Origin: Stutzerimonas balearica DSM 6083
GTDB lineage: Bacteria; Pseudomonadota; Gammaproteobacteria; Pseudomonadales; Pseudomonadaceae
Direction: 5' to 3'
Assembly: GCF_000818015.1 (NCBI RefSeq)
Contig: NZ_CP007511.1
Span: 3,110,501-3,174,500 of the forward strand
Length of the DNA: 64,000 nt
The position numbers and the translations under genes are program-made. Under the pieces are notes generated by a model, which had not been told where the DNA came from, ran no database searches, and worked only from the letters and a program-made list of their open reading frames with translations. Below are positions 57,602-64,000 of the stretch, piece by piece. Numbering within the stretch: position 1 is the stretch's first letter; the number at the start of each line of letters is the position of its first letter.

Positions 57602-58120
57602 TCAGGTGCGGGACGCTGAGGTGCCCGCGAACCCAAGAAACGCATGCTGTAAGCGAATCGGCATCGACGGCTTGGAGCGTGCATGTAGGCTCTGCCAAGT
57701 CCCGTCACTGATGTCGCTCGGGGCGAGGCGATCTACCGAGCGCGAAACTCTTCTCAAGTAAGCGTTGACGCCATCCGCGGATTCCGAAGGAGCGCCGGCA
57801 AGAACGTACCCCACCATGAAGCCGATAGCATGGTTCTCGCCGTACTTCTCCTGGATGAATCGATCCATGCCCTCGACGACGTACTCTCGACACAAGTGAG
57901 TGTCCGACCCGGCGATTCGTTTGCATTCGATGATCGCGTGCGGATCATGCTCCTGCGTGCGCAAGAAAATTTCGACGAACGCCAGCGGGATGTCGGTACG
58001 TCCGTCTGGCAGCATCACGTTGCTTTTGGATCGCGATTCCGTGCCAGGCAGCACCATGATCTGCTTCCACGGGGAGTTCTTCAGCGCAATGCGCATCCCG
58101 TCCCGCAGGCGCTCGGTCAT
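57602..58120 (-). CDS. PD-(D/E)XK nuclease-like protein of a putative modification cassette
   Basis: 172 residues from ATG 58120, chosen because GGAGAGG lies 5 nt upstream. MLPDGRTDIPLAFVEIF followed by HAIIECKRIAG has the layout of a PD-(D/E)XK core (Asp, then E-x-K after a beta strand), and GENHAIGFMVGYVL gives the next strand. No named family recognised. An alternative TTG start at 58273 would overlap the methyltransferase stop and add 51 residues. It is the third gene of the HTH-methyltransferase cassette; nuclease activity is inferred. Confidence 0.6.
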   Translation of the reverse strand: MTERLRDGMRIALKNSPWKQIMVLPGTESRSKSNVMLPDGRTDIPLAFVEIFLRTQEHDPHAIIECKRIAGSDTHLCREYVVEGMDRFIQEKYGENHAIGFMVGYVLAGAPSESADGVNAYLRRVSRSVDRLAPSDISDGTWQSLHARSKPSMPIRLQHAFLGFAGTSASRT

Positions 58121-58269
58121 GATTACCTCTCCAGCGTTGGCATTCACGTCCTCGGCTGCGCATGCTCGCTGCCAACCTGCGGCCAGTGTCAGCAGAATGA
58201 CCGCCACAACCTCGGGCTCAAGTTCAATGAACTCTCTGCCCAGTGCAGGAGGTGCCTCATAGGGGATCC

Positions 58270-61233
58270 TCAAACTTTGCCCCCTGAAAAGCTCTCCGCG
58301 ACCACTGCATCGGCATCTTCCAGTGCCGCTATGCCCATCCAGTAGCGCCGCGCTGCTGGCTTGATGATCACGACTTCGTTGCGTCCGTGTACTCGCAATT
58401 CCCGCTCTGCACTGAGCGCGGTCGCAATCTTGACTTTCAGGCGCCTGCCGATACGTGCCAGTACTTCACCCAATTCGCCTTGTGGTGCCACGACGCTCAC
58501 GCTCGCATTACCCGGCCCTTCTTCCAAGACAAAGCGCACGACGCGCAAGGCCGAACTGCTTGGCAAGTCGAGCACTTCGGCGCGCATGTGCCGCTTATTG
58601 CGAACGGAAAGCCAATCCTCGATAACGGACAGGAACGTCTTGGCATACGCCGTGACCTCAGTACGACTGTCCGATGGCTCCACGGATGATTCGCGGCCGG
58701 TTTCCCATTGCCACCCGGCGCGAAGGAGGCCGTCTCGAATGACAGTTCGGTCGGCATCGTTCAGTTCGTACAGATCGAAGACAGCTTCGTCCAGTTCAGC
58801 CCATCCCCTCTCGTCGGTGCCGTTGGCGCGCAGATTCTTCTCAATCTGCAGCAGGCGCTGGCCAGCCTCAGATTTCACTGCGCTCGTGAAATTAGGCACC
58901 GGTAGGAAGCTGAGGTCGCGAGCCAGCAGCTTCCTCTTGTAGATTCCAAACTCTGCAGCGGTCAGATAGAAGAACCATGTCGCAAAAGCAGAACTCAACA
59001 CGGTGGCAAGCAAATGTGCCGTCCGCGTGTGCCCTCTCGGAAGAGACACTGCGAAGTATGAGTTCGTGAAGACGAGATCCCGCTCGGAGACGGCCGCCAA
59101 GACGCGTGGACTCCCCAGAAGCATTTCCTTCACGATGAGAAGCGGGGCTTGATATATCTCCCGCGATCGTGGCCATTGTGCCTTCGATTGGCTGAAAGTC
59201 GGCAAATCATCGGGAATGTTGAAGTGCTGCATGTCTTTGACTTGCAGTACATCCAATCCTTTTAGCGGGCGAGCATCGCGCGTCTGATTCTCTGGGGCCC
59301 CGCGAATCAATCCAACCTGGAAGGTAGTGTCGAGTAATGAGAGTTGCTCGCCCAGATTTCTGTGGGCCGAAGTCAAGTCATCCAGCAATAGGAGGTCACG
59401 GCGCCGGCCAACGGCTGCTGCCTTGAGCTTCAACGGCTGTTCTTGGATTTCGTCGAGTGTCAAAGTGATGACGTCACTCGGCGCCACCTCGAACGAATGA
59501 GTCCTTGCACCGCTGGGCGTCCACGGGATCTGAACGACCGTGACCTGATCCGTTCGCTGCTTCGGTCGATGACGGGCAAAGAGAACCACTGCGGGCATGG
59601 CCGCTGTCGCGAAGAGCCAACTGCACAAATTGGACAGATTTACCAAGGTGATCGGAGCCACGGCTCGCATCACATGCTGAGCTGCTGCCATGCCGGTGCC
59701 GCTGCGGCTGAAGAACGGCATCGCGCTAAGAATGATGCCGAAACGGGTCTTCTCATGTGAGAACTCCGCCGCTCGCAACACGAAATCCAAGCCTTCACCG
59801 CGCGGTTGCGCAGGTACGCCCGCAACCCTGGTCTTGCGCCGCGCTTCGGTTCCTGTCTGCCCCCTAAAGCTCCAAGGGGGATTGCCCACGATAAGGTCGA
59901 ACTGCTTCAGCCCTGCCGGCGTCGCCAGCACGGCCTTGCCATCTCCATCACGTTCGACAGTACGAGCGTCACCGACGAGCAATGTCCTGCCGATCAATGG
60001 CTGGAACTTCAGGGACTGCGGTGGTTGCGGGTCAGGGTCCAGCTCAAGCGCAGCCAGGTACAGGCTGAACGCAGCGACGCGAATCGCGGCTTCGCTAATG
60101 TCTACGCCATACACCTGCCCGTAGAGCGTCGAGCGGATCAGCTCCCTCGTGGGCGGCTGACCTTGCGAGCGAAGATGAACCAAGCGCCGCAGCGCTTCGA
60201 CCAGGAAGACACCGGAGCCGCACGTCAAATCCAGCACCGACTCCCGTCCAGATAGACCATCCATGACCTCATCGAGGACCAGCGAGACGACGGACAGTCG
60301 CGTGTAGTGCACGCCGTTTCGCAACGCTTCTGTGCGCTTTCCTCCAGTCTGCGGCTCAGCATGTGCAAACTGCTCGTAGATCGAGCTGATGAGCTCGACC
60401 GGAATCACGTCGAACTGGTACGGGAAGAAGCTGAGTTGCCCGCTTTCAGGATCGACAGCCTCCAGGAACTCCGCAACCCGCGTCAAATGGTGAGCTGCTG
60501 GTGTCGTTTTCACCGACGAGGGCGGAAACATATCGCCGTTGAAGGTCTGGGCCAGCCATGCGAACAGCTTGCTGGTCGCTGGCCGGTCGCGCAGGATCGC
60601 CGGCAACGCCGTGCGGCCGCATACCCGCTTCAACCGCGCCGCACTGACGATCTCGCGGTCAATCAGGTACTGGGTGAAGATCACGCGCCCAATCAAGGCC
60701 TGCGCCGCATCGCGCGCGAGATTGCCTGCGACCAAATCGCGTTCGAGACATCCAAGGTCAGACAGGAGCTTCTGATCGACGCTGGTCTTGCGATCGATGG
60801 CCGGCACCTGGGCCCAGAATTGGCCCGTCTCGATCGCCAGTCGGCCGGCCAACTCGTCCAGTTCATGAAGCGAACCTTCGATGTTCTCGAAACGCCGAAT
60901 CAAATGTCTCTGGGCATCGCCTTCTTTCGCGGGTGTGCCGAAACCGTTGTACAGGTCGATACGCTGCGGCGAGATCACCCACAGCAACGGCGCGAACCCC
61001 TCGTTCCAGACCTCTCGTCGCCACTGGCTGACCAGATCGTCTGCAGGCGCGCTTTGCTCAAACTTGAAGTAGACGGTCAACGACGACGCGCTGCGCCACA
61101 ATGCGTCCGGAACAAAAACGCGGCCGTGGCGCGAGGACTGCGCCTCGGCCCCCAACCGAAGACCGGGCGCGGGTTGCCCGTCCGGCAGGTAGCCGGTTGC
61201 GGCGAGCACCTGTTCCAGCGTGGCAGTGTTCAC
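58270..61233 (-). CDS. Large N6-adenine DNA methyltransferase (Eco57I/type IIG-like)
   Basis: 987 residues. The N-terminal 200 residues resemble restriction-type domains (VPDALWRSASSLTVYFKFEQ; LWVISPQRIDLYNGF) but show no clear E-x-K. SAM-binding motif I VLDLTCGSGVFLVEAL lies near residue 335, catalytic motif IV IVGNPPW near 455, and a target-recognition-like C-terminal half follows. It methylates adenine in DNA; whether it also cuts is unknown. GTG start overlaps the HTH gene stop (GTGA). Lower GC than the neighbouring conjugation genes. Confidence 0.85.
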   Translation of the reverse strand: MNTATLEQVLAATGYLPDGQPAPGLRLGAEAQSSRHGRVFVPDALWRSASSLTVYFKFEQSAPADDLVSQWRREVWNEGFAPLLWVISPQRIDLYNGFGTPAKEGDAQRHLIRRFENIEGSLHELDELAGRLAIETGQFWAQVPAIDRKTSVDQKLLSDLGCLERDLVAGNLARDAAQALIGRVIFTQYLIDREIVSAARLKRVCGRTALPAILRDRPATSKLFAWLAQTFNGDMFPPSSVKTTPAAHHLTRVAEFLEAVDPESGQLSFFPYQFDVIPVELISSIYEQFAHAEPQTGGKRTEALRNGVHYTRLSVVSLVLDEVMDGLSGRESVLDLTCGSGVFLVEALRRLVHLRSQGQPPTRELIRSTLYGQVYGVDISEAAIRVAAFSLYLAALELDPDPQPPQSLKFQPLIGRTLLVGDARTVERDGDGKAVLATPAGLKQFDLIVGNPPWSFRGQTGTEARRKTRVAGVPAQPRGEGLDFVLRAAEFSHEKTRFGIILSAMPFFSRSGTGMAAAQHVMRAVAPITLVNLSNLCSWLFATAAMPAVVLFARHRPKQRTDQVTVVQIPWTPSGARTHSFEVAPSDVITLTLDEIQEQPLKLKAAAVGRRRDLLLLDDLTSAHRNLGEQLSLLDTTFQVGLIRGAPENQTRDARPLKGLDVLQVKDMQHFNIPDDLPTFSQSKAQWPRSREIYQAPLLIVKEMLLGSPRVLAAVSERDLVFTNSYFAVSLPRGHTRTAHLLATVLSSAFATWFFYLTAAEFGIYKRKLLARDLSFLPVPNFTSAVKSEAGQRLLQIEKNLRANGTDERGWAELDEAVFDLYELNDADRTVIRDGLLRAGWQWETGRESSVEPSDSRTEVTAYAKTFLSVIEDWLSVRNKRHMRAEVLDLPSSSALRVVRFVLEEGPGNASVSVVAPQGELGEVLARIGRRLKVKIATALSAERELRVHGRNEVVIIKPAARRYWMGIAALEDADAVVAESFSGGKV

Positions 61234-61706
61234 GCCCTACTCCGGATAGCTTCGGGTGGAAACGGCAACGCTGCCTGGCTCGGCGTCGGGACGATCGGCA
61301 GCATGTGCTGCTGAAGCCGCATGATCAACGGATCGAGCGGGATGACGAGAGTCGGTTGCGTCGGCGCCGGTCCAATCCCCTCGGGGCCGATATCGCACAG
61401 GGTCGCCGAAGTGGCCGTCACGAACGCCACGGACCCATTCAGCGCCAATGCGCTACTCGTGCCCAGCAACCGAAAGAGCGCGTCAACGCCGACGCTGACG
61501 GTGGCGATGTGCACTCCCAACGAGCTGACCAACTCATTGGTAACGGCCAAGCCTAGGAGATCCGCGAAGGTGAATCGGGCAGCCTTCCCGGTCTTGGACG
61601 CCAAGTAGGGCACGGTCTTGCGCCAATGCCGCACCGTTTCGACGGACACGCCGGTTAGCGTGCGCATCTGGTCCTGAGTGTACTGGATGGCGGTGACGGC
61701 AGACAT
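61230..61706 (-). CDS. MerR-like helix-turn-helix protein
   Basis: 158 residues from ATG 61706 (a TTG at 61721 is an alternative). YTQDQMRTLTGVSVETVRHW is a MerR-type helix-turn-helix that continues KTGKAARFTFADLLGLAV; the rest (LVIPLDPLIMRLQQHMLPIV) has no known ligand motif. First gene of the cassette and probably its regulator or specificity partner; coupled to the methyltransferase by overlap. Confidence 0.75.
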   Translation of the reverse strand: MSAVTAIQYTQDQMRTLTGVSVETVRHWRKTVPYLASKTGKAARFTFADLLGLAVTNELVSSLGVHIATVSVGVDALFRLLGTSSALALNGSVAFVTATSATLCDIGPEGIGPAPTQPTLVIPLDPLIMRLQQHMLPIVPTPSQAALPFPPEAIRSRA

Positions 61707-61868
61707 TCGCGTTGCTGGCAACTAGAAAATATGCAGATTCTGCCATGCAAAGGTGTGCTTCTCAACAGGTAAAGGCCGGTTCAGCCGCCTATCCCACAAG
61801 CCTTCCAAGCTTCCGAAAGTCGCGACCATCAGAGCGCATCGCGAACGTGTGGATAGGGGCAAGACGCA

Positions 61869-61891
61869 AGGCGCCCCCGGAAGGGGCGCCT
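61869..61891 (-). terminator. Hairpin after radC
   Basis: AGGCGCCCC (61869-61877) pairs with GGGGCGCCT (61883-61891), loop CGGAA, 5 nt beyond the radC stop on the minus strand. There is no U-tract. It separates radC from the downstream cassette. Confidence 0.6.
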
Positions 61892-61896
61892 GCGGA

Positions 61897-62391
61897 CTAC
61901 AACAAGCCGGCTTCGGCGAACGAGTACGGGCTGCCCTTGCCGACGATGAAGTGATCCAGCACCCGGACATCGACGGTGGCCAGGGCGCTCTTCAGCCGCT
62001 CGGTGATCACACGATCAGCGGCCGAGGGCTCGGTGTTCCCCGAGGGATGCTGATGCGCCAGGATCAGCGCCGAAGCGTTGAGCGCCAGCGCACGCTGGAC
62101 CACCACCCTCGGATACACCGAAGTCTGGTCGACCGTGCCCTTGAACAGCGGCTCGTAGGCGAGCACCTGGTGCTGGTTGTCGAGAAACACGACGGCGAAG
62201 ATTTCGTTCGGCTCCGCGACCAGTTTCAGGCGCAGGTAGTCGCGCACGGCGGCGGGACTGCCCAGCGCCGGACCGGCCTTGAACACGCGGTTCTCCAGCA
62301 GGGTGATGGCCTGCTGGATGATCCAGTCTTCGTGCTGGGCGGCGATCAGGGTGAGCGACTCCGGGCGGGAGTCGGCGATGGCAAGAGACAT
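61897..62391 (-). CDS. radC: RadC-family (JAMM/MPN+) protein
   Basis: 164 residues from ATG 62391. The metal site HxHPSGxxxPSxxD is intact ([19 protein letters not shown]). RadC-like genes are common on ICEs and prophages, with suggested roles in DNA processing or defence; the activity is not established. It lacks the N-terminal HhH region of housekeeping RadC, as usual for the mobile form. Confidence 0.9.
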   Translation of the reverse strand: MSLAIADSRPESLTLIAAQHEDWIIQQAITLLENRVFKAGPALGSPAAVRDYLRLKLVAEPNEIFAVVFLDNQHQVLAYEPLFKGTVDQTSVYPRVVVQRALALNASALILAHQHPSGNTEPSAADRVITERLKSALATVDVRVLDHFIVGKGSPYSFAEAGLL

Positions 62392-62586
62392 GGCGAACCT
62401 CCAATGGATGAGATCGGAGGGCGCCTGCCCCAGGAGGGCACACCCTCCGGGGGACGATGGGGATGGAACAGGTGACGAGCGGGCATCCACCACCGCGGAT
62501 GCGGTGGCTGTTCGCGTCAAGGGATGCGATGCGAACGGGTTTCGATCAACGCGGACGAGCCGCGCCGCAGCCTTGAAGATCGATGG

Positions 62587-63330
62587 CTACCTGGGCATGT
62601 CACCGGCGACGCCGGCGGGCATGTCTGGGGAATGGGCGGGTTCGGCCGCGGTCGTGCTGCCGGCGGCGAGCAGGTCGATGGCCGACAGCAAGGCATCGCC
62701 TTCGACGGGACCGTGCAGCAGGAGGGTCTTGCCGGACTCGCGGTCGCGCAGTTGCAGGGCCGGCGTGGCCGCGATGCCCTGCTGTGCTGCTTCCGCCGCC
62801 TGGGCACGGATGACGGCATCGGGGCGCTCGCTGTCGAGACAACCCTGCATGGCCGGCGTGAGGTCGGGATAGCGCAGGCCCTCCGGCAGGCCCTGGCCGT
62901 CGCCACGGGTGTTTGCGTAGAGCCAGGCCACTGCCTGCCAAAGCGCGGCGTGTCCGCCCGTCTCGCCCGCGCACTCGGCCAGGCGTGCCCCGGCAGTCGC
63001 GGCCGGCTCGTGCATGGACAGCGGCAGGTGGTGCCACTGCCAGTTCACCTCGGGATGGGCGTCGATCCAGCGCTTGAGTTCGGGGAAGTAGGCCCGGCAG
63101 TACGGACACTCCAGGTCGGCGTAGCCGACCACCGTGAAGCGCGCATCGGCACGGCCATACAGCCAGGGCGGGCCAGCCGGTTTCGGCCCCTCGGACCCGG
63201 CGGCGGCCAGGGGCATGGACTCGGTTGCCGGATGCGGCGCGCGCAGCAGCATCCACGAGGCAACCGCAATCGTCACCACGATCAGCAGACCGATCCAGGG
63301 ATGACGGCGGGCGAATGAGGGCAGGCGCAT
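62587..63330 (-). CDS. DsbA/DsbG-like thioredoxin-fold protein of the ICE
   Basis: 247 residues from ATG 63330. N-terminal membrane anchor (HPWIGLLIVVTIAVASWMLL), then the thioredoxin fold with the CPYC active site in YADLECPYCRAYFPELKRWI and a cis-Pro loop IAATPALQL. It probably oxidises or isomerises disulfides of the Cys-rich mating proteins encoded alongside. 13 bp after the ATPase stop, same operon. Confidence 0.87.
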   Translation of the reverse strand: MRLPSFARRHPWIGLLIVVTIAVASWMLLRAPHPATESMPLAAAGSEGPKPAGPPWLYGRADARFTVVGYADLECPYCRAYFPELKRWIDAHPEVNWQWHHLPLSMHEPAATAGARLAECAGETGGHAALWQAVAWLYANTRGDGQGLPEGLRYPDLTPAMQGCLDSERPDAVIRAQAAEAAQQGIAATPALQLRDRESGKTLLLHGPVEGDALLSAIDLLAAGSTTAAEPAHSPDMPAGVAGDMPR

Positions 63331-63343
63331 CGTGTCGCTCCCG

Positions 63344-64000
63344 TCAGGCCAACGTATCCAGCGCCAGCGGTTCGATGCCCCGCGCACGGTCGATCTTCTC
63401 GGCCACGCGGAAGGCGGCGTCCAGCTCGCTGATGCCGTGCTGCTGCATCAACTGGAAGCGTTCGGCCTTCTCTTCGGGCTCGGTCATCGCCATCGCCAGG
63501 TAGAGGCTGGGCGGCACGGCGCGGAACAGCACTTCCATCGACTTGGACAGGATGACGCCCTCGCTGAACTTGCCGGCCTCCTTGCGGGCCGAGAGCATCA
63601 GCGCCTTCTGCGAAGCGTTGAGTTCGCGGAAGCGCGCGATCTTCTCGACTTCATCGGGCGGCATCGACAGGCAGATCCACCACTCGATCATGTTGAGCAT
63701 GGGCTCGGCCGCTTTCGGCAGGTCGTCCAGGTTCTGCGTGGCGAGCCAGAACCAGGCGCCGAGCTTGCGCCACATCTTGGTGATCTTGACCACGTAGGGC
63801 GCGAGCAGCGGGTTCTTCGTGATGATGTGGCCTTCGTCCGTCACGTTGATGATCGGGCGGCCCAGGAACTGGTCGCGCTCGGCGATGTTGTTGACGGTGT
63901 TGATGAGCGAGATGTAGGCAATCGAGAGTTGGGCGTTGTAGCCCTCGCGCGCGAAGGTGGCGAGATCCACGATGGTGATGTCCGCCTCGGGCCACGGCGT
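63344..64000 (-). CDS. Conjugative transfer ATPase (VirB4/TraC type, TIGR03744), C-terminal part, cut by window edge
   Basis: The 218 visible codons carry the Walker B segment INVTDEGHIITKNPLLAPYV and the following sensor region WFWLATQNLDDLPKAAEPML, which typify VirB4/TraC ATPases of ICE type IV secretion. Energises pilus assembly and DNA transfer. The Walker A half lies beyond position 64000. Confidence 0.88.
   Translation of the reverse strand, partial: TPWPEADITIVDLATFAREGYNAQLSIAYISLINTVNNIAERDQFLGRPIINVTDEGHIITKNPLLAPYVVKITKMWRKLGAWFWLATQNLDDLPKAAEPMLNMIEWWICLSMPPDEVEKIARFRELNASQKALMLSARKEAGKFSEGVILSKSMEVLFRAVPPSLYLAMAMTEPEEKAERFQLMQQHGISELDAAFRVAEKIDRARGIEPLALDTLA

Noticed and set aside
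58121..58273. Extended N-terminus of the PD-(D/E)XK-like protein from a TTG at 58273
   Set aside because: Kept only as an alternative: the internal ATG at 58120 has a much stronger GGAGAGG site.

Overview
The window comes from a gamma-proteobacterium of the Pseudomonas (Stutzerimonas) stutzeri type. The left 11.5 kb is GC-rich Pseudomonas core genome: braCDEFG, dcd, a CapB-type cold-shock gene, apbC/mrp, metG, rsuA. Everything to the right of a tRNA-Gly gene looks like an integrated conjugative element (ICE) of the ICEclc/PFGI-1 class that carries a complete naphthalene catabolic pathway. P. stutzeri AN10 is known to have chromosomal nah genes plus a second salicylate hydroxylase (NahW). The gene content here matches that type of strain, but strain identity cannot be proved from the window.

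Layout. 1-11.4 kb: start of an N-type ATPase operon (partial), DUF2288 gene, branched-chain amino acid ABC transporter, dcd, csp, apbC, metG, a small Cys-rich gene and rsuA. 11.42-13.59 kb: tRNA-Gly(CCC), whose 3' end is the probable attachment site, and a 617-residue tyrosine integrase. 13.6-24.7 kb: the naphthalene upper operon nahAaAbAcAdBFCED, then a decayed alcohol dehydrogenase and a FadL/TodX-type outer-membrane channel gene. 24.8-32.3 kb: a nested insertion-sequence zone (four IS5-family copies, IS66 pieces, a serine recombinase fragment, a group II intron fragment) that encloses a NahW-like salicylate hydroxylase gene. 32.3-43.0 kb: nahR and, divergently, nahG-nahTHINLOMKJ plus a nahX-like gene. 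43.1-48.3 kb: ISL3, IS110 and IS66 wreckage around an intact FAD-dependent 2-hydroxyacid dehydrogenase gene. 48.4-64 kb: ICE conjugation core, mostly on the minus strand (MobH relaxase, TraG-N protein, TIGR03755/03756/03757 proteins, RadC, DsbA-like protein, VirB4-type ATPase), with two inserted defence-like cargoes: an AbiE toxin-antitoxin pair and a three-gene HTH / N6-methyltransferase / PD-(D/E)XK-like cassette.

How it works together. The channel may admit the aromatic hydrocarbon. NahAaAbAcAd makes the cis-dihydrodiol, and NahB, C, D, E and F carry it to salicylate. NahG (and probably the NahW-like enzyme) makes catechol. NahH with its reactivating ferredoxin NahT opens the ring by meta cleavage, and NahI, J, K, L, M, N and O deliver pyruvate and acetyl-CoA. 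NahR with salicylate should switch on both operons: a T-N11-A box lies about 95 bp upstream of both nahAa and nahG. The ICE core would move the whole pathway between hosts.
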